The notes under the pieces: model-generated
Database searches by the model: none
Told to the model about the DNA's origin: nothing
Seen by the model: the letters and a program-made list of their open reading frames with translations, nothing else
Assembly (NCBI GenBank): GCA_949987565.1
Contig: OX465107.1
Location: forward strand, 5,780,112 to 5,844,111
DNA: 64,000 bases
Reading direction: 5' to 3'
From: Luidia sarsii
Taxonomy: Eukaryota; Echinodermata; Asteroidea; Paxillosida; Luidiidae
Shown: positions 1 to 10,972 of the stretch, one piece after another
How positions within the stretch are numbered: the stretch's first letter is position 1
Layout of the letters: every line of letters begins with the position of its first letter
Position numbers and translations under genes: made by a program

Positions 1-120
1 CGGACTACTTAAAACTTACGTAACACATGGTGCTATAGTTCCATGCTTATGCTTAGTTTCTTACTTTTACTTTTAGTTTACTTGACACAACGTATTGTTT
101 CTTTTCCACGTACATGTAGT

Positions 121-560
121 TGTACACAAAATCTACTACTAGTAGTAGTAGTGACAGTACTAGCTACTGCGAGTACTACTACTAAGTACTAGTAATAGTA
201 CTAGTACTACTAATACTAATAGTAGCAGTAGTACTACTGAAGTAGTACTACTACTACTAGTACTACTACTACTGTACTAGTACTTAGTAGTAGTACTAGT
301 AAAGTAGTAGTAGTACTAGTACTAGTAGTAGTACTGCATGATGCATCTAGTAATACTACAGTACAAGTACTTCTACTAGTACCAGTACTTTAGTACTACT
401 ACTACATACTAGTACTAGTACTAGTACTAGTACTACCACTACCAGTACTACTACTAGTAGTACTAGTAGTACTAAGTAACAGTATTTTAGTAAGTAGTAC
501 TAGTAGTAGTACTAGTACTACTTAGTACTACTAGTAGTACTAACTACTAGTAATACTTAC
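121..560. repeat. AGT/ACT trinucleotide repeat tract
   Basis: About 440 bases built almost only from AGT, ACT and TAGTAC-type words with frequent strand switches, so the tract is strongly self-complementary. It lies directly downstream (minus-strand sense) of the helicase exon splice donor and therefore occupies the start of that intron. Short tracts of the same composition recur near 33570 and 50930. Bases 1-120 before it hold nothing I recognise. Confidence 0.9.
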
Positions 561-579
561 TAGGCAGACAATAGCTCAC

Positions 580-1094
580 CATTTGGAGACGCAGTGACTT
601 TCGTCAACAAACAAGGCGAAGCATCTGGACTTGACTGCCTGGAGAAGTTCCCTCCCTCGACCTCCACAAAGCGATTCCGGGCTGGCGAAAATTATAGAGA
701 AGTCTGTCAAATGTTCTAGGACTTCATCTGCGACCTCCGATGTTATGTCTGCCACTTTGTGACCACACTTCCGTACTCGATCAAGCTGGTCAACAACCAG
801 AGCTTTCAGGGGAAGGACAACTATAATGAGAGTTCTTTCTCCCATCGGACGACTGACTTCATCGTTACCGTCACAATCATCACCGCTTCTCTGTTTAGCA
901 TTTAGGAAGTCTATGATTATAGGCGTTGCTTGAAAGATAATGCTCTTCCCAAACCCAGTTGGTAGGTTAACGAAAACGTCGTGGCCTTCAACTATCAGAC
1001 GAAGAGCGGCTACTTGTTGATCTCTCAGTTGTGATAAGCCCAACTTGTTCGCTGCAAATTCGACGGCTTCATCGAAGGATGACTGTTCGGCCAT
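580..1094 (-). CDS. RecQ-like DEAD/DEAH-box helicase, first coding exon (partial)
   Basis: The exon encodes about 171 residues plus two bases of the next codon, starting at an ATG with A at -3 and G at +4 (MAEQSSFDEAV). A longer reading from 1109 would need a TTG start. It shows the N-terminal half of a superfamily 2 RecQ helicase core: a Q-motif-like LRDQQVAALR, Walker A LPTGFGKS at about residues 44-51, motif Ia VLPLKALVVDQ, ASPES, and the Walker B box DESHCVSKW (DESH at about 164-167) at the exon end. The open frame stops soon after W, but AAATG/GTGAGC gives a good splice donor exactly where RecQ proteins continue with W-G, so I call an intron rather than truncation. RecQ proteins are ATP-dependent 3'-5' DNA unwinding enzymes. 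DESH rather than DEAH, and the charged insert around residues 65-85, suggest one of the expanded invertebrate RecQ-like families, some of which travel with mobile elements. Later exons lie beyond the left edge or are absent, so a processed or dead fragment cannot be excluded. Confidence 0.8.
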
Positions 1095-1133
1095 TTTCCA
1101 GCAAAACAATGAACGTACACTTGCGATGAATCA

Positions 1134-1290
1134 ATGTTTGCGTACACGTGTACAGTGTACAGTGTACATGTACATGTACACGGTACATGTACAGTACATG
1201 TACAGTGTAATTGTACATGTGTACATGTACATGTACATGCGTGCAGTACAGTCATGTACATGTACATTACAGTACACGGCATGCAACGCG
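1134..1290. repeat. (TGTACA)n / TACATG simple repeat
   Basis: An array of the palindromic hexamer TGTACA and its phase variants, with small interruptions. It lies just upstream of the helicase start codon, within 40-200 bases, so it may be in the promoter or 5' UTR of that gene. Open reading frames here (CTCTCTCT- or YMYMYM-type peptides) are artefacts of the repeat. Confidence 0.9.
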
Positions 1291-1916
1291 GTGAGTCAGG
1301 GTACAAGACATATGCATATGCATCGTTTGCGTAATTATGCCAGCTATAATTATGCGTGCGTCATAAGTAGGTGCGCGCGCATACGAACAAAATTAGGAGA
1401 GTCCCTAGACGTTGTTATCGAAGTAGTGCGCGGCGTGTGCGTGCGTGCGTGCGTGCGTGTGTGCGGGTGGCTCCGGAAGAACGTAGTCAGAGGGTGTAGT
1501 GGCGTGGCGTATCCAAACGGCAACAACGTCTAGAACCTAGACTATATGTAACGCGGTGCACCATCTTACGAGCGAAGCTGTACAAATACCGGCGCCAATA
1601 GAGTAACCCAAACGTCTAAACCGTCAAATAAAATCAAGGTTGTTTTCAATTCCCGTTCCGGATCATTCCTCCGCGTGGGAGGGGGGGGGGGGGGGGGTAA
1701 CTACGCATGCGGGTACCGCATGTGCCCCTGGCATCAACATTCTGAAGAGAGCCATAGGGGCCTATCACTTTGTGCAGCAAGTTTAGGGTATAGACCTATA
1801 CTTGACCCCCCCCCCTTCCCAATGAAATGAATTTAACCCTTTTCACACGACGCTGGGAAAAAAATCGCAAGGTTTGAGAAACTGTCTCGTGCATGATGTG
1901 ATGTAGGCCTACCAGC
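1291..1916. other. Non-coding stretch with short GTGC repeat and G/C homopolymers
   Basis: Contains a GTGCGTGC-type microsatellite near 1436-1465, a G run near 1680-1697 and a C run near 1805-1814. I see no coding exon or recognised element; part may be the promoter of the minus-strand helicase gene. Confidence 0.5.
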
Positions 1917-2243
1917 AAGACTGGCATATAATTCAAAGAGGTTTTGCCCTTACTTGACGTGGTAAACACAGAATGCTCAGTGCTTTGCCCGGTGCCTGAT
2001 AAAGATATTTCAGGCAGCTCGGGCGGGATTCGAACCCGCGACTCCCGAATTCTAGTATGGACGTCCGTACTAGAATTCGGGAGTCGCGGGTTCGAATCCC
2101 GCCCGAGCTGCCTGAAATATCTTTATCAGGCACCGGGCAAAGCACTGAGCATTCTGTGTTTACCACGTCGAGTAAGGGCAAAACCTCTTTGAATTACATT
2201 CTCCTCGACGCAAACATCATGTTATATCTAAGACTGGCATATA
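1917..2243. mobile_element. Head-to-head inverted tRNA-derived SINE dimer with 14-bp target site duplication
   Basis: Two copies of the same short element sit head to head around a centre at 2062/2063 (GGACGTCC). Position 1929 pairs with 2196 and the arms stay in register without indels over 134 bases each, with only a couple of mismatches (such as 2058/2067). Each arm carries a tRNA-like T-arm and Pol III B box (GGTTCGAATCC). The plus copy continues past the palindrome to a SINE tail ending TTATATCT. The direct repeat AAGACTGGCATATA at 1917-1930 and 2230-2243 brackets the whole unit, so it integrated as one piece. A single-copy relative is at 52180-52380. The short open frames on both strands here are mirror images of each other and not genes. 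Confidence 0.85.
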
Positions 2244-3900
2244 GATTAACCCAGTTTGTCATTTGACATTAATGTGTGCAGTGACTGGCATTATGTCTGG
2301 TCGATGAATATCCTTGGCTCGTCGTCTTGCCAATAACAGGCCTATAGCCTCCCGCCAAAATCTGCCACGAAAACCGACCGTAACAGTAATTTGCATGGAC
2401 CTTGTAGACAGGATGTCGTTGAAATTGCTCAGCCGAAGAAGAATATGCTTCTCTTATCGAAGCCAAGAGTCTGCACTGTTTTTTTTTTTTGGGGGGGGGT
2501 GAAAATTGGGCCAGGCTTGAATTGGTGTCCAGCCTGTGGTCAATAAATACAAACTTCACAGTAAAAAAAAAAAAGGTGTCAACTCGTCCGAGTATTACAA
2601 GAGAACGTGAACATTGTTTGTTGGCCATGGAGAACAACTATGTTGGGCGTTGGCTCCGTGAGTTTCTATTACAACCACCGCACTGAACAATACATGCAGG
2701 AGTTGTAATTATATTATATTCGGACGAATCGGCATTGAAGTTGTGCCCATTCAGGTATACTGGTGTAGAGTCCTTTCCCTGTGCCATTGTGCGGCCCCGA
2801 ATGAGAGCGTCCCCCGGCCCTCTGGCCACGTGGGCGGTGGGGGGGGGGGGGAGGCCATTAATCCGGGGTGTAAAATCGCGGAGGCCTTGCCCTGACGTGA
2901 CCTTTCCAGTCCCTTTAAAAAAAATGAACTCCCTCCCCCCCCCCCCATTTAAAAAAAGACAAGAAAGAAAAAAAAAGCAACAAGAAAGTTTCACGAGGAC
3001 ACAGTGGACACGGCGGCTCGGCCAGAGTTGAATGGAATCTCGCGGCCTTCTAGGTTTGTTTTGGCATGTGAAAGGCGTAACGGCAGTGAGTCGGTGGAAT
3101 ACCGGCGATCCCAAGGATCGGCGGTCTGGTATTATAAAGCGTTGACCCGCGTGTGGCGCGAATCTAGCCGCCTTATGGAGACCTAAGACAATGGGTAATA
3201 TTGAATAGGTCTACACGGGGAATTTGTGAATGTGTCACGAAACTGATATTTGGAAATACAGTAAGTAAATCAAAAACGGGAAATTTGTGATGGGTAAGAA
3301 TCCGTCGTGTTATATATAGGCCTAAGAGGCCTACGGTCCAAATTTCTACCCAGGAAAGTGAATATGTGGTTGAAATGGGGGCATTTTTAAAACATCGTTT
3401 CTCACTCAGGTTGTATACCGCACGACAACGAAGCAATGTCTCCACAAGGATACAAACATCGGTATGTGTGCGCTCACCGCACAATACGACCGCTTGTGAA
3501 CGGACCCCGGCGTGGGTCTCGCGCCCCTTAGGCCTATCGCCGGCAATCTTGAATGAGTTCATTGGGCCAATTATACCTATATGGAAAGAAAGAGCGAAGG
3601 AGCTTCTCTGAAGTCGCCCATCCGCCCCTTTCACTTTTCGAAATTATTATCTGTAGCCTATATCGTTTATTTTCATTATGCCTGCTCGCAGCCATACGGC
3701 TGAATTGCATTGGCATTTACACATAATTCATTGTATTTCCTACATTTTAAAATGTCCTGTGTTTTCGGCCGAAAGGCTTTTGCCTGAACTGAGTAGGCTA
3801 CACTGCACAATGAAGTCCATGAATCTTTTTTTTAAGAGGGCGCGGAATTCGTCAATGATCATTGGTTTCTAAATAACAGCCAACAAATCGATAGCCTAAA
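2244..3900. other. Non-coding stretch with homopolymer runs
   Basis: No splice-bounded exon or recognised repeat family. It has poly-T/poly-G (2479-2500), poly-A (2563-2574), a G run (2838-2851) and a C run (2935-2946). The predicted peptides are low complexity or unlike known families. Confidence 0.5.
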
Positions 3901-4314
3901 GACCGCCGCACACGAGAGCTATCTACTGAGCAAACATTTTAGTGAGATTTCTGCCTCAAGAGGCCGTGAGACCAATATCTATCCTGTTTGATTTTTTCGC
4001 CTCTCGTGGATGAAAACTCATCGTGTGCGGTGAATTGAGCTACGTGCTGAGCACAAAAATCTATTTTTGGAAGCCATCACGTGAACAGAGCGTGCGCTTT
4101 CATTGGCCAGTTGTGATTTTTGTGCACGTAGCTCAAGTCGCCGCACACGATGAGTTTTCATCTACGAGAGGCGAACAAAATCAAACAGGAAAGATATTGG
4201 TTTCACGGCCTCTTGAGGCAGAAATCTCACCAAAAGTTCAGCGCACGCTACGTGCTGAGCTAACGACCTCGAGATATTTTTTGCTCAGCAGATAGCTCTC
4301 GTGTGCGGCGGCCT
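3901..4314. mobile_element. Fold-back MITE with CCGCCGCACACGAGAG ends
   Basis: Long imperfect inverted repeat. The left end (from 3901) and right end (to about 4314) share CCGCCGCACACGAGAGCTATCT, and homologous arms run inward through GAGATTTCTGCCTCA, AGAGGCCGTGA and GATGAAAACTCATCG. A second CGCCGCACACGATGAG motif lies internally. The arms cover about 3901-4070 and 4118-4314; the right arm has an extra block near 4235-4275. TAAA or TTAA at both junctions may be the target duplication. It has no coding capacity, so it is non-autonomous; the superfamily is unassigned. Confidence 0.75.
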
Positions 4315-4347
4315 TAAAACTTGAAGGTTTGCGTGGTGGAAATACTA

Positions 4348-4499
4348 AGTGGAAGGTTTGCGGTGACACCATGTAGCGCTTCTCTTTCAAGAAGAAGTGT
4401 GGCTCTGAAAAGAGCCGGTAACTGCAAAGAGACGGCTCTTTTCAGAGCCACACTCCTTGAAAGACAAGCACAACGCGGTGTCACCGCAAACCTTCCACT
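4348..4499. mobile_element. 152-bp palindromic MITE (GGTTTGCGGTGACACC ends)
   Basis: Inverted repeat with TIR AGTGGAAGGTTTGCGGTGAC at the left matched by its complement at 4480-4499, and an inner stem GTGTGGCTCTGAAAAGAGCC mirrored after a short loop. A fragment of the same TIR (GAAGGTTTGCG, 4324-4334) precedes it. A diverged relative lies at 59273-59688. No coding capacity. It sits only 33 bases from the preceding fold-back element. Confidence 0.75.
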
Positions 4500-5496
4500 C
4501 AATAGCTACCAATCCCGTAGAGCTGCAAAAAACACCAACATTGTCATGGACAGAACATTTTTGGAACAGGGTTGCCAGTCCTTGCTTAAAGGCCAATACA
4601 ACATTGGGAATATCGGAAAACATTGATGTCCACAAACTTCCTTCTAATTTACAGTTTGTAGATGGTTATGATAGAATCCTCATGTTGAAATCTTACGGTC
4701 TTGGATGCTGTACTTCCCTAGAAATCTTCACTCAAACATCGACAAATAGTTTATAACTCACAAGTCATAAACTATTTCTTACACTACAGAATGGTGCAAA
4801 AACTGTGACAGTTTTTTTTTTTTTTTTTTTTTTTTACTTTTTCCTACTTTCTCAGATCACCATTTGAGGTAAAACCTTCACAAGATTGCTTGTTTGGGAT
4901 GTTTATTGGTTTAACACAAAACTGTGGCAATATTTTGACTTTTACCAGTGTTGTATTGCATATTGGGCCTTTAACTTATATATCCGGCGGCAAGGCAAAC
5001 ACTGACGGTCAAACCTATGTCGAAAGCGTCAAACATCGCATAAAAAAATACAGTTGGCAGTGCTGTTTTAATTTGAAATGAAGGAAAAAACATCCAGGCT
5101 AAGTAAGTTTTCACCACTTTACTCAGATCCATGAAATTGGTCCCATAGTAATCATTGCAAAAGTAAACTTCCTATATGAACAGTTCAGTGTTTTTGGCGG
5201 TTTGCATGTCAAAGGATTTTACTCACAACACAAAATGTACACCCAATTCTGGCTGACTTGTTCATATCAGTTGCATTTTGTGTTGAATTGCATGTTTAAT
5301 ATAATGATTTTCAGTAATTTAGCATTGCTTTTATGTCAGTCACATAATAAATATAGATCAGCTTATCGTATACCGGTACGGTATCTGTCCTTGTGGCAAC
5401 CTATACTATAGGCTATAGTATTCATAGTGTGGGGGCAACGGGTGATTTTGTGACATAAACTTAATAGATGCCCGGTCATGCTGACAATCCCTGCTG
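4500..5496. other. Non-coding stretch
   Basis: AT-rich, with one 23-base poly-T run near 4812-4835. No exon or repeat family recognised. Confidence 0.5.
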
Positions 5497-5643
5497 CAAG
5501 GTGACACATCTCTTGATAGACGTTCTTTCCACATGGCAGTTAGAATTTGGAATAGTCACCCTGACCATGCCGTTGGTACAATCTCCTGCTCTGGTCCCCA
5601 AGCCTTCAAAGGCAGAGCACATACATTTATCCTTACATTATAA
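5497..5643 (+). mobile_element. Degraded LINE fragment (C-terminal end of reverse-transcriptase ORF)
   Basis: In the frame starting at 5497 the sequence reads QGDTSLDRRSFHMAVRIWN followed by SHPDHAVGT, then PQAFKGRAHTFIL and a stop at about 5641-5643. The pattern R-S-F-x-x-x-V-R-x-W-N-S-L/H-P-D followed by A-F-K is the usual last segment of reverse-transcriptase proteins of Jockey/CR1/I-type non-LTR retrotransposons. The frame closes just upstream, so only a 5'-truncated relic remains. The assignment rests on the motif alone. Confidence 0.55.
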
Positions 5644-6094
5644 ATCAAATTTGTTTATCCTTTATTTTTACCATAACTAAGCTATCTGGTGAGATGCTGT
5701 GTGGACCATTAATTGTGGACCATTGATTGGGCTATTGTGCAAAAAAAGCGTTTTACATGAAAATAAAACCCTAACAAAATAATGTGTTCTTATGTTTCCC
5801 CGTCAGTTTTTCATTTATTAATTGTTTAATTATTTTGTCTACATTAAAAAGCAACCAATTTGGTGAGAGGTAGGCCTATATACAATAATCATTTCAATGT
5901 AGGCCTAATGTACGGTAGGCCTATATAATATTATTATAGTGCGGTAAATTATAGAAATCTACTGCAAATAAACACAAGGCAGTGATGTACTACCGTACAG
6001 AATGAATAAACACCCCACCCCCTTCTCATCCCCTTCCCGAATTCCCTAAAACTTTGAAGTAAAACCCACGCTTGTATTATTGAGTTGTAAGTTG
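5644..6094. other. AT-rich non-coding stretch with AGGCCTA cluster
   Basis: Three TAGGCCTA words occur within 5872-5927. No gene seen. Confidence 0.5.
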
Positions 6095-6525
6095 TATGAC
6101 TCGGGACTCGAACCATGACTTCGTTCGAATCTAGTCTTATTTTCGATGCATGAGTCGGTGGACTCGATACTGACTTGTGACTCGATAAGGAAACATTGTT
6201 TTGCGACACCCGTGCGCGCTAAAATAAGCAAATAATAGTTATATATTTTTTACAGCGCTACAATAATAACTGCAATCAGCAGCTAGCGGCTTTTACATTA
6301 TTTTTTTCTCAGCAGTTTACTATAGCCTATAGGCCCTTACGTTTATTTGATATACTGTACGAACATGCCCATGATTAGGGCCTACTTTTAATTTGTTATG
6401 CGATTCGAGATAAATTTTAAAAAGGTGGGAAATAAGTTTTAAAAAACGGTATTAAGAAGACTATAATATCGTGACTCGGACTCGGAATCTATACCTCGAG
6501 CGATGTGACTCGGACTTAGTCAGCT
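6095..6525 (+). repeat. ACTCGGACTCG-type degenerate repeat, forward orientation
   Basis: Words such as GACTCGGGACTCG (about 6098) and GACTCGGACTCGG (about 6474) are scattered with GACTCG spacing. The same motif appears in the opposite orientation at 8025-8105 and near 8930, so the two sets could be the ends of one old element of about 2.8 kb or independent insertions. Confidence 0.5.
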
Positions 6526-8024
6526 TCCCCACCCCCAAACAAACTTACCCTGTACGGCGCAGTTGCGAGAACCAGGCAGAGAGCGACCAGACTTACGCCG
6601 GCCGCTGTCGCCCTATCACGGCGTCCGTTTGGGGGCCCCATGGCCCTCGGACCAAACGGGCAACGTACACACAAATCCTATCGGAAAGCTGTGGATTCAC
6701 TGCTTATGTTTCCTCGCAATGACACGACGATCAAGTTGTTTTTTTCTGGGGGGGGGGGGGACGATGGTTGTGGATAAAACGGCCAAAACTTCTCGCCAGT
6801 CGCTGTGGTAGGCGATCACTCGAGGAGAGAACCGTGGTTGAGCGCCACGGCAAACGGAAATAAGCGTATACCTGCGCAAGGCAGTGAATGTACTACAGTA
6901 TAGGCGACGCAGGCGAAAACGCCCAGTGCTGAAAATAGAAGAGTTATGACGAATTCGATTTGGATTTTCTGTTTTCACCCTTTCTTCCCCCCGAACAATA
7001 CCTCACAAAGGAACGGGCAAGTTTGCCTCGGTATGGCTCTAAAGGTTCAGCCTCGATCACGCATGGTTGAGCACGCTAGAATTTTTTTTTCTTTTCTTTT
7101 CTTTTCCCCCTGAGCACAGGTACTTTTTTTTTTTACCGGGAGTCGCGCAACAAAACAACATTCGAAAAACTCGCACACTGCAAATATAGCATATATAGTC
7201 ACCTATAATCTTTGCCGGAGTTAAGATTTCATTTTTGGGGGGGCTTGTTTATTTCTTTTATGTAAAAAAAAAATGTGATCGTGCTCAATCCATTATGAGA
7301 TTTTAACCTCTGCTTCACTATTGCTGATTTATTATTTTCATTACAGCATAAAACATCAATTACATATGTACTTCTTCGCGTGCAGTTCAGCCTACTGGCT
7401 GCTTAACTCTATCGACTCATAACATGCATTGAACGACTGGAGCTGAGAATATTATAGGGTGTAAAGAAAACATTAAAATGTAGACTATAGAGCCAAGTGG
7501 TCGTGGGAAGGAACCTTTAGGACATATTACGGTCGCGCCCATGGAGACCATGATATTTGTGTCCATGTCACGCATTATTGCAAAGTATATAGACCTTTCA
7601 GTTTCTGCAGTTATGTGTGCACATGTCATACAGAAAGTCAATACAGGAATCAGACAGACAGCTTGTTGACAAAGATGACGCCACTGCAATTCAGCTACAT
7701 GTATATCGACGGCCCCAGACCTGCTACAATACCAGCGGGTGAGCAGGACAATCCCAAGACAAATCTTCAGGATATGCAGCGGTGCATGGGAAAACCAAAC
7801 CAAACGGAAAACCATGGGCACATCGGAGCCTCAAGAGCTTCATTAGTGGTCGTATAACATCATATCCTAGCACGAAATCACTGCATCCTCGCATTATTAC
7901 AATGATTGACTACCTCGTTACAGCCAATTCGCGGCAAGGCAACTTTTATACAAGCAATGCATCGAGGCAGCTATAACCAGAATGTGTATAAAATATAGGC
8001 CTATCATTTTGAGTAAACAAATAA
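6526..8024. other. Non-coding stretch between ACTCGG repeats
   Basis: Contains a G run (6750-6760) and T runs near 7082-7134. The longest open frame (minus, 7417-7821) has no recognisable domain and no splice context. I see no supported gene. Confidence 0.45.
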
Positions 8025-8105
8025 CGAGTCCGAGTCCAAGACCGAGTCATCTAGAGGTCGAGTCCGAGTCCCCGAGTCACAGAGGTTGACTGAGTCCCCG
8101 TCCCC
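8025..8105 (-). repeat. CGAGTCCGAGTCC repeat, inverted relative to 6095-6525
   Basis: Tandem GAGTCC/CGAGTC words, the reverse complement of the ACTCGG repeat upstream. A further short copy, GGTCCGAGTCACTGAG, lies near 8929-8944. Confidence 0.55.
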
Positions 8106-9660
8106 TTCCATAATTATTACCGAAGCGCATTCCTCAATCCTTGACTTCTCGAATCAAGTTTGCTAACAATGATAGGCTAGGGCTACTTGCATGGTGTGAC
8201 AAGATGACCTTCGACAGGAAATGTTATCAATCGGCCTGTACCCCAATACACTTATATCAGTTGCTCTTACCAATTGTCAGAACTTCTCTTGCCCCCCAAA
8301 AAAGAAGAAAAAAAGAAGAGGGCCCAAAGTCTGGGATTCGTTGGATAAATCCTCAGAAGGTTCAGCCTCTCAATTCAAGCAGTTCACCTTCTTGCTCACG
8401 AGTTTTGACATCATGGCTCCTTCAAGGAATATCGTATTGGTTTTATTGTTTAATTGCATCATGTATTTCTCAATCATTTAGTATAAATTGTAACGGACAC
8501 TCATTATAATTACTGTATTATCATCAATATCATTTTAATTTGGGTAGGAGCATGGAGGTAGAGGGAGGAGCTTAGCATCTGCGTTAATTTACGTTTTATT
8601 ACATTTAGTTCGTTTTATGTTTGTCTTTAATAACAAAAGTGCATTTTGTTCTTGGTAAATTTTCTTCAGGGGACTCAAGAAACCCTTCAATTGCTTCTTG
8701 CGAGTCCCCTCCATCCTTATCTTAGAATTATTCCTTAACAGCGCGAAAATTATGTCGCCGTTTTGTCATAATTTACATTGACTGCATAATAGTTACATCT
8801 GGGATGGAAGTGAAGAGTAAATTATTATCACCACTGAGTTTGCCTGGTCGTTATATTGCGGTGGTTTGTTTTAATCGAGCCATTAGTTCGCACGGAATTC
8901 AGGCCTGAGTCCAGTTTTGTCTCGCTAGGTCCGAGTCACTGAGTTCGATTGGGAGCCACAAGTCATACATAATATGCCTGGCTATAATAACGGTGGGCCT
9001 ATGCATTTCAATATGAGCCAGACCGAGGGTACACGGTCGCCGAGTGGTGAATGTTGTTCTCCCAATTAAAAGTTCACATGGAAATTGCCGACACCCCAAT
9101 CCCTATAAACTGCCCCGGCCTTGTGCAAATCTTCGCTGTCTGATATTAGTTTTCAAGAATTCGCCAATTCGAGCCCATAACTAAAGTCTATAGTAAAGTA
9201 CCGGTATAGGGTCTATCATGGTGTTGGGGAGTTTAATCGTCATGGTGGCTCTCCTTTCCTTGAACGAGATCCAGAAAGGGCAAATAGAGTTATCAACTAC
9301 TACAGAAATGACAACAGGGAACCTACTTACATGTTCACTAATCATGCACTAACCAAGACCGTAAATAAACCTCTACAGTAGGCCTACACACTGCCTCTCA
9401 TGTTTGCATGCCTGGTCGTTGATATTTCAATTGGGCGGAATCAATAAACACACCTCATAGAACCGACCGGCTGTGTTCACAAAGCAGGGCAAATGAAATT
9501 CAGGTTATTTCTATTTAGAGGGCTAACAGCATTAGGAATCAGAACCTTCCATTTCCGCATACCAAACTGTTGCCCTGAATATAAAAGAAGAAAATGAAGT
9601 TTGAAATGATGGGCGTACGTTAAGCCTAGAACTAGATGTAAACCAAAAAAACACATTAGG
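8106..9660. other. Non-coding stretch
   Basis: AT-rich, no exon recognised. A short hairpin (GGGGACTCAAGAAACCC against CGAGTCCCC) is visible near 8670-8710. Confidence 0.45.
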
Positions 9661-9740
9661 CAGCGCAGACCTTTCTCAAAAGGTCCTGCTATAGGATCGA
9701 AACGTCAGGCCCTCTAACTTTTGTGTAATATTATACACTA
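9661..9740 (+). repeat. GATCGAAACGTCAGGCC fold-back family, copy 1
   Basis: Has the family hallmark: hairpin GACCTTTCTCAAAAGGTC, then CCTGCTATAGGATCGAAACG and TCAGGCCCTCTAACTTTTG. Other copies are at 50088-50395, 53280-53330, 56320-56640, 59140-59240 and 63885-63990. Confidence 0.75.
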
Positions 9741-10878
9741 ATTAGGCACTAGGGTCAATGATGCGCAAATCACATTTAAAAAAAACCCACTTTAGCACAC
9801 TAAACATGTCTTGTGGGAGAAAACAAATGCCGCTAAGCGTGGGCACATTGACCATGGCGACCATAACAGTAGGCCCATCTATCCTCAGTGTGAATAATAA
9901 ATTATTATTTTATGCCGACATCCCCAGGCTCACTGCGATAATTATTTACCGCCCTCTAGAGTTCAGTTAGTTTCTGCCCGAAAAAAAAAATCCGTCGCTC
10001 GCGGCGCCTGAAAACGATGAGAAGTGCATCAAATTGAAGCAAAGTGCGGACTCTAAATAGGGTTATTTATAATGCCTGACTAAAAGTTTAAAAGCTCAAA
10101 AGAAAGGGGTCATCTTTGGCTGACTTAAATTCATAAATAGTCAACGGCTTTGAACCTGAATGTTGAGAGGTAAGTGCTAGTGTTGTGGAGTAGTGTTTCA
10201 CGCCATGGAGATAGCACTGTATTGTAAATTGTGTCAAATTGAAATTTGTATGCAAATTTTGTGCGTAGAACTAGAAAACATGCACGACTGGTCCTAATTT
10301 AGACCGGTGATTTAACACCTAACAGTAACACTAACACTAACAGGGTTCAGATTCTCCGAGGGCATCGAGGATCTGGGCCCTGCTTCCGGACCTAGCCTAA
10401 TCTAGAGAAGGTATCCAAAGTAAGTACTGGTACCAGTGGTAGGTACTGGTACTTGGTAGGTTCAAAGTCAAACTGAGCTAACCAAGTCCAAAAGACAAAA
10501 GTTAGAATCTTGATTATAAATATAAAACTCCCTACGGTTCAGCAGCTTAGCTTTAGTTTAAGCAGCTACAAAGCACAATGTTCTTATTCACGAAAACGGG
10601 AACTGAGAATTTTATGTCCGAATTGGGGCGAAACTAGTTACTGAACACAACTGTTGCTACCACATAAAACTAAGCTTTAACCATGTGAAAGACATAATTT
10701 TTCCAATCAATCCATGAAAAATGCCAATAATGAAGACTTGCTAACTGATTATTTTCAGTAATTTTGAGTCATTCTCACGGCAAATTTTTCCAGGTCAACA
10801 ATTTGTATGAGGTCTGCTCAATTATGACCAAAATATAATCTGATTCTTTTATTTCTCTTTTTGGTTGATTCCTCACAG
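9741..10878. other. Upstream region / probable intron of the single-coding-exon zinc-finger gene
   Basis: No coding exon seen. The last bases form a pyrimidine-rich acceptor (TTCTTTTATTTCTCTTTTTG then CCTCACAG, ending at 10878), so a non-coding 5' exon probably lies upstream; its donor was not identified. Confidence 0.45.
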
Positions 10879-10972
10879 GCTTCTGGCTTAGAATCTTGCG
10901 ATTCTCCGATCCTGTTTGTTCTCCCCCCCCCCCCACATCAGTAAGCAGTCGCTGCAGTGATTCCAGTCAGTA

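Noticed and set aside
2025..2113. Functional tRNA gene at the GGTTCGAATCC box
   Set aside because: Only the T-arm side is tRNA-like; the acceptor and D arms are missing and the sequence continues into a SINE tail.
1933..2192. Two nearly identical 82-aa proteins on opposite strands
   Set aside because: They arise because the DNA is a palindrome; the SINE explains both.
7417..7821. 134-aa minus-strand frame with hydrophobic and Cys residues
   Set aside because: No recognisable domain, no splice signals fitting a gene model and no neighbouring exon.
9661..9740. GATCGAAACGTC core as a hammerhead ribozyme (GAAAC next to GTC)
   Set aside because: The required CTGANGA box is absent upstream in every copy examined, on both strands, so the catalytic core cannot form.
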